In this document: positions 23,728 through 35,859 of the stretch, piece after piece
Position numbering within the stretch: the first letter of the stretch is position 1
Layout of the letters: each line of letters begins with the position of its first letter
Notes under the pieces: model-generated
What the model saw: the letters and a program-made list of their open reading frames with translations, nothing else
Databases searched by the model: none
Told to the model about the DNA's origin: nothing
NCBI GenBank assembly: GCA_004352715.1
Contig: SCFE01000009.1
Location: 2,692,594-2,756,593, forward strand
DNA from: Hofstenia miamia
Lineage: Eukaryota > Xenacoelomorpha > Acoela
Length of the DNA: 64,000 nt
Direction: 5' to 3'
Made by a program: the position numbers and the translations under genes

Positions 23728-26239
23728 ACCAAGATGTCCTGTTGCCTAGTTATCATCTTACATAGTTGTCAGTACACAATGTTGTTAATTATTATGTGAT
23801 GCTTAAAAAATTATTTTCAGCAAAACATAAACGATCTTTATAATTTTATGTAATAATTTGCGTTGCATGTCTTATAAGAAATTATTCCGCTTGGTTACAA
23901 CTAAGACCTACTATAACTACAGTAGGTCTTGTTACAGCAAAACTGAAAACCAACAATATACACGTGTTGGGTGGACTGTATGATTGTGGGTGCCATTTAC
24001 GTATTATAAGCTTGAAAATTGGGCAGTAATTAGTACTCCAAATATTAAATTTGTCAAAAGCATTCATTAGAGAAAGGAATTCGTCAAAATTACCTATTTG
24101 AATATGATGTATTTTTTAAGAATTTCTATCAATAATTCGTAAGCCGTTGGACGTGTGCACAGATACGAATGTTGGTTGGCTTGAGAATGAATATCAATGA
24201 AATGATCAAGATTATAAGCAAATATTATGTAAATGATAATTAATGGGGAAATTTAAGATTAAGATTATGTGCAAAATTAGGTATTTATCATTTCTTTTAT
24301 ATTTCAATGTATTTCCAAATTTGTGTGTACAATACTATACATGTACACATATTTGTAACGAAATACATGTATATAGAATAAATAATTTATCTTAAAAATA
24401 GTACCCAAATCATTCGACATATTAATTTTATCAAATCCAAGTCATTGTGACTCATTCCTGTTTGACTAACCTTATTAATCTACAGTTTCACCAAAAACTA
24501 TTTGATTTTATCAGATATACAATTTCGAGGAGCTTTTCTTTATGTAAGTGATGACTCACCAAAAGTCATTTTGTAATCAAGTAGCAGCACACGAATTTAG
24601 CATCTGTTTTTGTCCAGTGATGTATACCGTTTCCTCAACAATGTTTGATACTAGTTTTGTTATGGAAAGAGGGTGAATATTCGTGGGGCTGTTGCTATAT
24701 GGTCAACTCTGGCTAAGCAAGAAACATTTGCTGGCATAAATGGTGATGCAAACGCTGGCAGCAATGATATATTCATTAATATAGGCAAAGAAGAAACATC
24801 TGAACAATAACAATAGAACAAAAGCATAGTGGCGTGTCATTAACAACTCCACAAGGAAAGATATACCGTCCCTTTGGATGAATTTAATCGAAATTATGCT
24901 AAAATTTAATGATCCAGAATATAAAAAGTTTCAAAAGATTCCACTAGAAGAAATTGATTGTCCCCTTCTGACAGAACAAGAAGTATATTTCGTTTGCTCT
25001 ATTTGCCCTACAATCCTTCCTTCGCCGACTATGTTTATCAGCCATATGAGTAGTGCACAAATTCTTGGATACCATCTGCAAGGTGATATTAGACCCCAAT
25101 TCATCTCAAACAATTCTGGAAAGAATGCTCAAAAAATGGTTACCTTTTATGGCAATTACAATGTTACAATGTTGGGAAAAAGATTTACAGATTTTGTTTG
25201 ATGCTTGGATAAGAAGCCGCATCCTGTACTGTGCTTTAGTGTACGGTAATCTATGCAACTAAACCGACTACTAAAGAATGATTACTTATTGCGTTTCATG
25301 ACAGAAGCTTACTACTGAAGAATATCGTTGAAAACAGAAGCAGAACACGATTTAAAAGCTTTGAGGAAATATACTCTATGCTACTCCCGAAACAAACAAC
25401 GCGAAAATGTAGCAGAAGAACAAAATATCAATTACCTCAGATAAGGACTTCAGTTTTTAAAAATGTTTTGATAAACAGGTGACTTTTTGATTCTTAGTGT
25501 AGTTTTATTAATTTTATTATATAATCGAGCATTTTGCTATCAGTTTAATAATAAAGGTCTCATTTATTTATTTATTTATTTATTTATAATAATAATATCG
25601 TAAAAGCAAATTGGAATGAGAATTCTTATAATATCCAACCTGGAAGAACTATGCCATCTGTGTCAGGGCCAGCCCAAAAGCGTTTTTTATCGAGAAACCT
25701 TATTTAGACAAAGTTTTATTGATATTTCTGTCCTCCATGTAGGATATATTACATATCCATATCAATCATGTCATCCACAAAGATCAGTTAGTTTGCAATT
25801 CATGATGTTGATGTGAACTCAATTCATTAGTAGCATATTAATGACTTTTTCTTGAAAACCATAATTTGTTGACTAGCAATAATTAAAGTAAATTACCACA
25901 AATATAGATATATGTAGTAAATATTTAAGGGCTCTAAGCAAACAGGAAGCTCATAAGGGTAAAAGTTTTGTTATTTGCTGTAGCTTAACTCCCTATTTGT
26001 ATAACACAATGTTGAAAATATCAACCATTTTAAAATCATAACTGCAATATTCATTGGTAAATGTGTCTTCTGAAGAAAACGAAAAGGTCTAAATAATAAA
26101 CTTCTTGTACAGTACAGTCCGGTACTGAGTTATTCGGTCCAAATCCTAGGGCATATATTCATTGTAATCATACAAATAACTCATTCAACTTTTACTATAA
26201 ATAATCACTTTCTATTGACAAAAAACTATTTACATATAG
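23728..26239. other. Non-coding DNA; one unrecognised open stretch
   Basis: 24878-25201 has an open plus-strand frame of 107 codons containing IDCPLLTEQEVYFVCSICPT and HLQGDIRPQF. Similar open fragments continue to about 25440 with stops, suggesting a decayed mobile-element or gene fragment I cannot identify. (TTTA)n lies at 25563-25587. Nothing else is recognised. Confidence 0.4.
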
Positions 26240-27355
26240 TCAAAATATTCTTTTAAGGCTGTTATTTCTTCGAGGAGCTTTGAGAGATTCACTACCGGAT
26301 CTATAGCCTTTAGAGTTATCTTCATCTGATCCTAAGTCTGCAAGATTCACATAACTTCGTCTGCCCTTCTCAGGAACCCGAAGATTGTTAGAGTTAGTAG
26401 AATGCTTATTGGGAGCAACCGTCTGCATTGTATTACGTCTTCTGCTTAAAGTACTCGTAACAGCTGTTAAAGATGTAGTTATTTTACTGCCAGGCGGATG
26501 GAGCTTCTTAACATTAATATAGTCTGGTTTAGGAGCAACTTTCACGGAACTGTTTTCTGTTAGCTTTAATATCTTATTATGTCGCAATTCTCGATCTTCA
26601 AATGACGACAACACTAGATTTCCAGACTTTAATCTGGAAATGAATGACGGTGAGGCGTTTAAATCAAAAGCATCCGATTGTGCGAATATACTCGAAACCT
26701 CATCAAGAAAATTGATGGATATCTCATCATCACTATCAATGCCTCTTATGTTAGTAAGTTTTGCTTTCACATTGTCAAAGTATTCTTTGGTACTTTCAAT
26801 CAGATTACTTAGTAATTCACTTTCTTTTTCAATAGCATCGAGACAAGCTGATTTTGCCTTTTCAAAATAATCAATGATTTTCTCATGTTGTTTCAAATAG
26901 TGCTCATTGCTGACTTCTGCAGATAGTTCAATGACCTTCAGGTTGTTTTCAATTCTATCAGAAGTGGAATTCAGCATTTCCAGTACGTGAGTTAAGTAAT
27001 CTTTCGAGCAGAACATGTTGCTGCAATGCTTGCACACCATCAGTGTTTGATCATAACTATTGCAGCTTGCACAAGCTGCTGATGTCGTCCAATCAGACAC
27101 TGATTGACTTCTGGCACTACGAAGACACATTCCTTCCAACTGCATAAGAATATCGTTGTCTACGAAACATGCTGCTTTATTTTCAATGGGCTTATCATCT
27201 TTTGGGCAGCGAGAGATAAAATCTAAACATTGGCTACAGACTTTGTGGCCACAGAAAAGAAATGTCGGTTTTCTATCAGTTGAATATCTGTTGTTGCATT
27301 CTGGGCACATAAATAGTTCTTTATCCGCAGAAACATATCTATCACTAACCGACAT
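26240..27355 (-). CDS. RING/B-box/coiled-coil (TRIM-like) protein, single exon
   Basis: A 371-residue intact frame from ATG at 27355. It could extend 10 codons upstream only by using TTG. Residues 17-53 form a RING: C17-x2-C20-x14-C35-x-H37-x2-C40-x2-C43-x6-C50-x2-D53. The last ligand is Asp rather than Cys (C3HC3D), as in Roquin-type RINGs. RING proteins usually act as E3 ubiquitin ligases. Residues 95-123 hold a second putative zinc site, C95-x2-C98-x9-C108-x2-C111-x4-C116-x2-D119 with H123, like a B-box. Residues about 130-210 are helical and coiled-coil-prone (HYLKQHEKIIDYFEKAKSAC). The C-terminal 130 residues are Ser/Arg-rich and probably disordered. The order RING, B-box, coiled coil fits the TRIM family without a recognisable C-terminal domain. 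Its target is unknown. Confidence 0.88.
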   Translation of the reverse strand: MSVSDRYVSADKELFMCPECNNRYSTDRKPTFLFCGHKVCSQCLDFISRCPKDDKPIENKAACFVDNDILMQLEGMCLRSARSQSVSDWTTSAACASCNSYDQTLMVCKHCSNMFCSKDYLTHVLEMLNSTSDRIENNLKVIELSAEVSNEHYLKQHEKIIDYFEKAKSACLDAIEKESELLSNLIESTKEYFDNVKAKLTNIRGIDSDDEISINFLDEVSSIFAQSDAFDLNASPSFISRLKSGNLVLSSFEDRELRHNKILKLTENSSVKVAPKPDYINVKKLHPPGSKITTSLTAVTSTLSRRRNTMQTVAPNKHSTNSNNLRVPEKGRRSYVNLADLGSDEDNSKGYRSGSESLKAPRRNNSLKRIF

Positions 27356-27385
27356 TTCAAACAAGGAACTGCGAGTTCTAGGCAA

Positions 27386-29707
27386 ATATTAACAATGCAA
27401 ACGTATTCATATACAGAAATATTGCTTTCAATTTAAACTACGAACGATTTTCCGTTGATTCAGGACTGATTAATAATGTTATTTTAAATGGATTAAAACG
27501 AAATACAATAATCTATTAGATTTACTAGACAATGTTAAACAATGTTAAATAACACTAAAACCCTTTCTATTGTGTCCTCTACATGCAAAGAAAACGTGTA
27601 CGATTCAAACAAGTTTACATGGGTATATTGTATAGCACCATTTCATTTGACCAAGATATGGTTTAATTTTTCAAAGGAAGATATTTTGGTCATTCAATAG
27701 TATCACAAAATCTTGCTTTTTACAGTAAATTTGTTGATTTTTAGAAACCTACCGAAGCCAAATACCTATTTAATTTAACCTACATATTTTCCAAAAGGAA
27801 AGCACAGATGGATGAACTTGGTAAGCAGTTCTTAGACATTACTAGACAGTGAGTTATTGGGAAAAGTTACTTACTCCGATTTTGGACTTACTATCTAATG
27901 GTTGCATGGTTTGCTCAAATTAGAAAAACATTCCTCATTATTCTCAACATTACACTAAATATTTTTTGCTACGAAATTGCTAAAAATATTTTTTATATTA
28001 AGATAGCATGCGAAATCAATTTTCGTACGCCATCGCGCGACAAAAATATTCCATCGCAAGAAATATTTCGTGTAATGAATTCTCCAACGTGTAATAATTA
28101 GTGGTCTTCCTGAAACTTCATTTACAACTCCACCCACTTGAGAAATTTATTCAAGATAGAAGTTATATCAAATATTGGATTCCTTAAAATTCGATTGATC
28201 AGCTATTTAGAATGGGTGTCGATCCTGGATTTAATCGAATAAAGTAATGAAAGTCACCCTGTATTTAGATGGAAATATGCATAAACAATCTAGGGACTGA
28301 CTGGATACAATTACAAACTATCTATCTATATGAAAATTGTTTTTATCAATCTAAATAGCTATATCACAAGATTCATCAATGGTTAACTCACTTTGAAGCT
28401 CAAAAGATTTTGTCAGCAAAAATCGAATCGAATCGAATAATAGGCGAATTGAACCTTTTCGACTTTTTAGCAACCAGGCATCAGAATTAACAGGCCCGTT
28501 TTAACATGACTCCCTTTGAAAAAATTACATTGTTATAATTGTCTGTTAATATAATTAATGTTAATATAAATACTAAAATGAATATTTATATAGTATGTAG
28601 GACCATGCCATGTTCGCGACAACTCCGTACAACAGATCACCGAGGTCAATCTAAGGCTGTGTCATTCAGGAAAAATCGAATAGAATCGAACTAAATGAAA
28701 ATCGAATCAAATCGAAATTAAAATTAGTAGAATCGCACAACCTTATCTCAAGTTTGGGAAATTCCTCACAATACTGTACCTAAAAGCCGCAGAAATTTGC
28801 CCAATTATTGTTGTTCCACAATGTCAATCTAAACCATAAATTTCTTACTGTTCTACTGGGCATAGAATTTCTTACAGACTCCCTCATCTTTCAATCTTTC
28901 TGGAAAATCTATTTGAATCAGTTCAACTTGTTAGATTAATCATTAGCTAAAATTTTTAATCTTTTAATCTGAAGACATGGCATAAACTTCTTCGATCCAA
29001 TGCACTGAAATGGTTTCAAGCAGTCACAACTATTCTGAAAGGGCGAAATTTCTTCTTAATTTATTGGCCCTGGCTTAAGAGCACAAAATCTGTAGGCACC
29101 AAGTATAAAAATTTACTCGTACACAAATTAACTTTGTATATAAGTGGGTTCAATTAATTATCTAATAGATCGATGGTTTTCATTCTTCACATGGGCTGAA
29201 GCTGCTGTAACAAGCTGCAAAAAGTTGAAATGGCAAGATTTATCATCAAGAGAAACTTAATTACAATATAACCAAGAGTATATATACAATATATATAAAT
29301 ATAGAGTCGCTGTGTACATTTAAAATGACATACAGAGTAGTAATTTCAAACTTACAAGCAACTCTGCCCCATGCTTTTAAAAATTGGAATTTTAAATTTT
29401 TATTGACGGAATCGTTAATAAGAAGCAAAATGCAATATATTTGCAAATGATTGTAAAAAAAACTTTAACATTTTATAAGGGTAGACAGAAAGCCTTTATA
29501 ATTTTTTTCTATGTTTTTAGCTATTATTTTCTTAACAAAGCTCAATTTATGTATTAATTGCAAAGGAGTAGACATCAACAACAATATATTATAAATTGAA
29601 ATAGTTTATATGGTAAAAACGCAACATTTAGAATGTACAGTAAAAATATGTTAAAAAATTTTCATTGGTGATACACAGCAATTCCTCAATGTACCAAGTG
29701 ACTATCT

Positions 29708-29749
<42 letters not shown>
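27386..29749. other. AT-rich non-coding DNA with GAATC-rich repeats
   Basis: No gene recognised. 28420-28750 contains reiterated ATCGAATCGAATCGAAT and TAGAATCGAAC words, ending in AGAATCGCACAACCTTA, which resembles the end of a DNA transposon. (TA)n lies at 29711-29749, against the left end of the next element. Confidence 0.4.
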
Positions 29750-29752
<3 letters not shown>

Positions 29753-30500
29753 GGGTATGATTTTTGAATGATGAGCTTTCATATAAAAGATGTTTGTATG
29801 GTAATAAAAATTCTGTTTGATAAAAATTTCTTGCGTCCATAGACGCTTTAAAATAAAGGGAAAATAGAAAAAAAACATAATTATATTTTTTTTAAAGTTT
29901 TCAATAGTATTTAAATAATGAAAAGGTATGATTAATGGTTAATTTGAATACATAATAATAATGCACGATTTATTGAAATTCGATGAATTTATTGTATTTG
30001 ATGATATAGAATATAAAAAACCAAAGTTTTATCTAGATCACTAGTAACTAAAAAGTTATGATTATTTATAATTTACGAATGCAGGTAATGCAAAATATAA
30101 GCTGAAAATCTTATTTTATTAATTTGTGCAAAATTAATGACGAAATGGTATACAAAACATGAGGAAAGTGCATCGAGTGCTTCAGGTAAGATATGATTCA
30201 GAAATCTACACTTCTATTCCTACATCGCGACGTAGGCACGAGAGTGTGCTCGTCATGCATATATTCAGTAAATAAATATAATTTGTAAAACTACTTATAT
30301 TTCATTTGTCCTCATTAACAAATCATTTATGATATTTGTGGTTAAAATATTGAATTAATGCCCACTGTTTACTGCTCAAGTGTCTTGAACATCTTTGTGC
30401 CTTTAGAATGAGTCGGGAAGTAATTTGATCAAGGAATCATCCGAAAAAGCAAAGTGTTAAAAGACTCATTGACTTACTTTTATTGAATAAAAAACTATTC

Positions 30501-30519
30501 AGATGTGTATAAGAGACAG
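30501..30519 (+). other. Nextera (Tn5) mosaic-end sequence, contaminant
   Basis: Exact AGATGTGTATAAGAGACAG, the 19-bp synthetic mosaic end used in Illumina Nextera libraries. Its presence inside a contig marks an untrimmed or chimeric read junction. Confidence 0.95.
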
Positions 30520-30522
30520 ATT

Positions 30523-32125
30523 TTTGTGTTTGTATGAAGTTTGAAAAAAGGTAAACAACAAAGAGTTGAGAAAATTACAGACGAATTAATTGAACTGAGG
30601 GGGAAATTTACTTTTTCTGGACTCTCCAAACAAACTATTGTTTCAAAAGTGAATAAGATGGTCCAAATGTATGTCAACTTTAGAAAAGGCCATAAACGAG
30701 TTTCCAAAGACGATTTCGAGAGCTTATGTAATGCAACAAATTGTAATGGATTATGGATGTCAACAGAAGATCGGAATTTTTATCATAAGCAAATTCAGTC
30801 AAAAGGGAGACAAGGATATGTCACTGAAAAGATTGCTCCTCTACACACTATTCATTCCTCAAAACGAATGAAGTATGATGCTAAGCAAAGTATTTCCATT
30901 AATGTAGATTAATCCACGGAGTCAGAAGAGACTCAAACAGAAGATGATGAAGAGTATGTTCCACCCGATAATGAATTAAGAAAAAAAGAACATCTGCAGT
31001 GGAAAATGCAGCAGCTCTAAGCTCTTGTAATTAAAAATTGCGTATCAACACGAAAGGCTGCACAAATCTGCAAAACCTTGTCAGCAACAAACTGAAATTG
31101 TGGCACCTTCTCAATCAGGAACATGGAGAAAAGTTATTCGTGAATCATTTTTAATGAAGGAAACAATAATGTTGATCATTGCGGATGAAACATTTTGTCT
31201 TCATTTTGATGGGGGATAAATAGGTTTACATGAACATCAAATTTACAAAACATCGAAAAGAAAATTAATTTAGGCATTTTAACCAGTATCAATGGTTTTT
31301 CAAAAAGTATTTTCAGAAAAATAAAAGAGTTTCTTAATGAAATTAACGTTTGGCCTTCTCTCGTTATGATAATTTCTAATATCGTACATGTTAATACAGG
31401 AAATGAGAACAGTGTTGTAGTTCAAATTCAGCGACATATGAAAAACTTAGACAGATGTGTATAAGAGACAGGTTATTTTCTGTCAACATCACATTCTAGA
31501 TCTTATCATTGAACATGTAATGAATAAAAACGTTTCCGTCAGTTCCATCAGCCCACTAGAAAATTTTGACTTTGTTATAGTCATTTTTTAACAATATGAG
31601 ACTCTTAAGCAAAAATAGGAAGATGAAGATATCGTGTCAACTCATAAAAGAAACCTAAATCCAGGCTGGCGCAATGACTTTAAATTTCTTTATGATCTGT
31701 GTAACTCAAATCACCATCAATAAAATAGCAATCTCTTCCATCGATTAGCTCGTTGGAACTCAAAAGCATTTTTTGCTCTGCTAGCATTTTTTCTCATACC
31801 AAAGAAATGAAATGATTTGGAATCAACGTGTCACTTTATAGCATTTGAGTGGGCCGATTGTTGGATTAGTGATCAACGTTTTCAAAAGTCCTTGCTTAAT
31901 CAGTTCGCTCCGAAAGGCACCCTTGGGATTGAAAAGTAAGAAGACAATCGAAACAATAAATAAATATTGGAATCAAGAAGATTCAATAATAGACATTAGA
32001 AGAACAAACATTATTGCTGAACGAGGTGTTAAAATAATGAGCGATATTGTTGCTTCAACTTTAAATGAATCAAATTTAACAAATAAGTTTATTTTTCGCA
32101 ATGACATTCAACTTTATAAATGTTA
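30523..32125 (+). pseudogene. Degraded transposase-like coding region, family unresolved
   Basis: Open segments in changing frames: about 123 codons at 30541-30912 (GKFTFSGLSKQTIVSKVNKM, then LWMSTEDRNFYHKQIQSKGR), an acidic linker, a segment with STRKAAQICKTLSATN, one with CLHFDG, one reading KINLGILTSINGFSKSIF to NTGNENSVVVQIQRHM, and 31845-32126 (SPCLISSLRKAPLGLKSKKT). HFDG followed by an NTG motif is consistent with an RNase H-like catalytic core, but I infer that from spacing and residue type only. Many stops and frame changes show it is not functional as assembled. I recall similar proteins annotated as uncharacterised in arthropod repeats but cannot name the family. Confidence 0.5.
31453..31471 (+). 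other. Second Nextera (Tn5) mosaic-end sequence, contaminant
   Basis: A second exact copy of the 19-bp mosaic end in the same orientation, 952 bp after the first. Confidence 0.95.
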
Positions 32126-32646
32126 ATTTATTCTTTTACTCATATTTTGTTTGCTTACTAAATTGTATCTCTCTATTAAGTTTTAGTTTCTATATAAACA
32201 CTGTGTACTATACGATTTTTATTATATCACATTCGTTATTGATTATTTTCAAAGAAAATATATAAAGTTAATTATTTTCAACTTTTGCAATAAATACGTA
32301 CTATTCTGCAAAGATTTTTAAAAATGTGAAAATTAAATAAAATATTGTAAAAAAATCTTAAATGCATATATTTGCATATTTATCAATTCTAAAATATTTC
32401 AAAATAGCTTGGGCGCAAAGTTTTTGTCAAAATATTAAATATTAAAATTATATTCGTAAAATAAACATAAAGTTCAGCATAAAATGCATCAGGCGAAGTA
32501 AAACAGAAATGGTCATACCCCTATATATATATATATTATTTAAAAAATCTAATGAATTTTAGTGGGTTGCTGCTTTTTATTATGCTTTAGAGATAAACTT
32601 TTCGGACATTGAGGCTTTCTTCATCCAATCTCCAAGATCTCATAAC

Positions 32647-34003
32647 TAGGGATGAGATGCGGATAGTGAATTGAATATACCGGATTATTCCGGATAATTT
32701 GACTGCCAGATACCGGATAATATATTGTTAAATGATTACTAGGACAACCAGAAATATTACTTTAAAAAATCAAAATATGACTTTATTTTTATGATCAAAT
32801 ATGCTGGAATTTAATTAAACATCCTAAAAATAGGACCATCCATTGTTTAAAATGATCAATTTAAGCAATATAAAACAAAATAAAAAACTCTTACATAATA
32901 ATAAGTAAATTTTTTAAAGCAATTGCTTCACTAAATTATAACAACAGCACATAAATTTCTGTCATAGGTCAAGAGTTTTCTCAACATAGATAAACATCTC
33001 TCAACTGCAGCCGATGTTGCTTGACATTTTCGTAACTTGACATACAACTCCGATTAAATGTCCATCCCCTTTCTTTCCATTATAGCAGTAAAACCGGTAT
33101 TTTCTAAACATGACTTGATATAGGACATTATTTCACAGGTATAATTTCCAGGATCAAGGGTGGGAATAATAACAGCATCTGGTTTAATTTCAACTCTCTC
33201 AAATATTGAACAACTTTGATATTTTATGATAGCAGCCTTAATTGAAGCAATTAGATTGTCAAACCTCATATATTTTGCCCGAATAATGTACATAGTTCTT
33301 TTACTATTTTTTTTCAGCTGCCAGCATACATGGACAGTCTTAGAAACGAGTCGACCAGTGGGTCGAGTCAATAATTAGCTAGCAATAAGAATTCTCGGGG
33401 ATTAGGCCAGTAAGTACATTAATTAAAATTGAATGAATATGTACATGTATGTTTTAGATCAAATGATTTAAAGAGGCCACAATCCAGCATTAATTTTTAA
33501 GTTTTTTCTTAATTTAATGAAACTATGCCAAAAAATTAGTTTTATGACATGTCAGCCACAAATATCACCATATTTTTCAAAAAAATAAAACTTTTTAATG
33601 ACTTTGTAACTTCCTATTTAACTGCACACCAGGACTGAAAACCAGTTAATTTTAAGCAGACTGCAACAGAACCAACAGAAAAAATGATGACTTTTATGAT
33701 TTTGGTTGCTCTAATTATTAATGAAGAAAAACTTCATTTCTGAATTAATATCGACCTCTTTCGAATGAAAATAAAAACAATATTAAATAGACAACGTCCT
33801 GAAATGTCATAAACAACTTGTTTTGTTGCAAGGGAACTTTCATGTGATGCAAAAATATAGCTTTTCCTCGAAAATTTCATTTTAAAGCAAGTTTTATCTC
33901 AGAATATGTTGTCTGGTAAAATCTGGTAAACAAGTTAAATTTTACCGGATATCCGGATTCGGTTGCGTAATTGCCGATTTTACCGGATTCCGGCATATCC
34001 CTA
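32647..34003 (-). mobile_element. hAT-like element relic
   Basis: The ends TAGGGATGAGATGCGGA and (reverse-complemented) TAGGGATATGCCGGAATCCGG share TAGGGAT and CCGG-rich subterminal words (ACCGGATTATTCCGGATAAT on the left, ACCGGATATCCGGATTCGG on the right). Between them lies the C-terminal part of a hAT transposase on the minus strand. No exact 8-bp duplication is seen. Confidence 0.6.
32930..33371 (-). pseudogene. hAT transposase C-terminal relic
   Basis: A minus-strand frame (33371-33054) contains ALxDP-like IIPTLDPGNY. Then, after a frame change, about 33045-32935 reads QATSAAVERCLSMLRKLLTYDRN. The latter is the hAT dimerisation motif (PATSAxxERxFSxxGxxxxxxRN). The N-terminal zinc finger and catalytic core are absent, so this is a truncated, frameshifted copy. 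Confidence 0.7.
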
Positions 34004-34449
34004 CAAATATCTCTCAAAAAAGCCATTATAATTATTTATGCCACGCACTTAAAAATGTTGGTGGTACTATCATATGTGAAAGGTATGGTTTACCTTATCT
34101 GGTTGCTATTGCAATTACTACGATCATTAAACAAGTCTCTCTCGACCCTCTGGGTATCATCAGAAAATAAAATTGCCAATGTCTTAGATTAGAGAGCGGG
34201 CCATTATACAGATCCCAATACCTGTACAAATTATAGTACTAATGATCAAAGGTATTGTAAATGAATGGGGGGGGGGGGGGGTNTCATATAAACAATTTAT
34301 CATAAAGCCAAGTCTAAAGAAGGATTATTTCGGTTCTTACATATTTAGTCATTTTCGAATTTTTTGTTGTCAATATCCATTTTTTGTCTAAGATTATTGA
34401 GTCAACCATTGCCGATCAATTCAGTTGCTATATAGGTAATTACAACTTA
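34004..34449. other. Non-coding DNA with a poly-G run
   Basis: A run of G at 34266-34281 is followed by a single N at 34283, likely a sequencing or joining break. Nothing else is recognised. Confidence 0.5.
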
Positions 34450-35662
34450 GGGCCAGATTGCCTATAAGAAATTTCTGTACTGAAACGGCTCTGGTTAGCA
34501 GCTTAAATATTTTGGTGAATGTTGGCAAACAATGCAGTTTGCTGTTACTGCTGGGGCAGTCAAATATATTTGATACGATGTACCATGATATGCTCATTGA
34601 GACACTTTGTGCCTTTGAATTACATAGACTGGCTCCTTACTGATTTGAGGGCTCTCTCACGAACAGAACGACACGTATAAAAATCAACGGATCTTTATCA
34701 GCACAAAAGCATTTTACGTACGAAGTCCCACAGTCTCAGTATTATGTCCAATGTTGTCCACTGTGTTTAGCGCACTCACTAGTAGAGAACTTGAAATTCG
34801 TGGTATACGATATCATCTCTATTCAGATATATATCAATATTTCTTTTGAAGGACGTAAATGTGCTATGAGTTCAATGAATCAAATCTTTTTTGACTGCTA
34901 TCCATACGTAAATCACACTAGCAAAACTGAGGCGATCGTTATTGATACGTGATAATGTTGTATTCTTGAAAAAGTTAGTTCGCAAACTTTGTGTTGCTTT
35001 GATAATTCGCTTTCTATAGTTGAACAAGTTACGCTAGCTATAAAATCATCTAATATTGATCTGAATAAACTATGAAATTATTTGGCAGTTGAAGCGGACA
35101 AGATATTGGTGCCCGCCATGATTAAACTTGGAATCAATCATTGCCACGCTTTATACTACACAATACCTGAATATTTATTAGCAAAAGTTCAGAAGGTCCT
35201 AAATCATGCGGCAATATTTATCTTAAAAATTCTCTAAAATGATCATGTCACTCCCGGTTGATTACCCTTCATTGGTTACCGGTGAGTCAAATCATTGTGT
35301 ATAAATTAGTTCTTCTATCACATAAAGCTCTAGATAACATGCCCTAGTTATCTATCAGGCTAATACCGTTGGTTTGGTTTGTATTCACAGAAGTTCAGCA
35401 AGATCCCTACCATCAGGAAATATCCAGTGCCAGGACATCGCTAAAAATTTGGGATCGGGTACTCGCCATCTTTAGACCGAATGTTTGGGCCACCCTGCCA
35501 CATCCTCTGAAAATAGTACCTACTTTTAATGCCTTCAAGAAACATTTAAAGCAGTGCAATTTCGGCAGGCTTACATAAGATTAGTATAATTATGTTTCGG
35601 TGCAGTAGAGTTGGCGTCAGCCAAGGTTTCTGCCTCTATGAGGATATTATTATTATTATTAT
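34450..35662 (+). pseudogene. LINE reverse transcriptase relic (C-terminal half)
   Basis: Reads PIRNFCTETALVSSLNILVN, then LLLLGQSNIFDTMYHDMLIE (motif A region with the first Asp lost: LDLSAAFDTVDH in relatives), SLTNRTTRIKINGS, EVPQSQ (motif B), and distal SLHWLP-like, VLLSHKALDNMP and WATLPHPLKIVPTFNAFKKH. This order is typical of CR1/L2/Rex-type LINE ORF2 C-termini. Many stops and frame changes. It ends in (ATT)n at 35648, probably its 3' tail, which runs into a gap. Confidence 0.75.
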
Positions 35663-35819
35663 NNNNNNNNNNNNNNNNNNNNNNNNNNNNNNNNNNNNNN
35701 NNNNNNNNNNNNNNNNNNNNNNNNNNNNNNNNNNNNNNNNNNNNNNNNNNNNNNNNNNNNNNNNNNNNNNNNNNNNNNNNNNNNNNNNNNNNNNNNNNNN
35801 NNNNNNNNNNNNNNNNNNN
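35663..35819. other. Assembly gap (157 N) within (ATT)n
   Basis: Both edges are (ATT)n, so the gap is an unresolved microsatellite between two LINE tails. Confidence 0.95.
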
Positions 35820-35852
<33 letters not shown>

Positions 35853-35859
35853 TCATTTC

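Larger units (their letters stand above)
29752..32521. mobile_element. 2.77-kb TIR transposon in a TA microsatellite
   Basis: Short perfect terminal inverted repeats GGGGTATGA lie at 29752-29760 and, as the complement, at 32513-32521. Both ends abut TA, with (TA)n immediately outside, which fits TA target choice. The interior carries a degraded transposase-like coding region (30523-32125). Two 19-bp Nextera mosaic-end sequences inside it (30501, 31453) are technical contaminants, so the internal order may be chimeric. Confidence 0.6.

Noticed and set aside
30766-30780. AGATCGGAA resembling the start of the TruSeq adapter
   Set aside because: The match ends after nine bases and continues as coding-like sequence.
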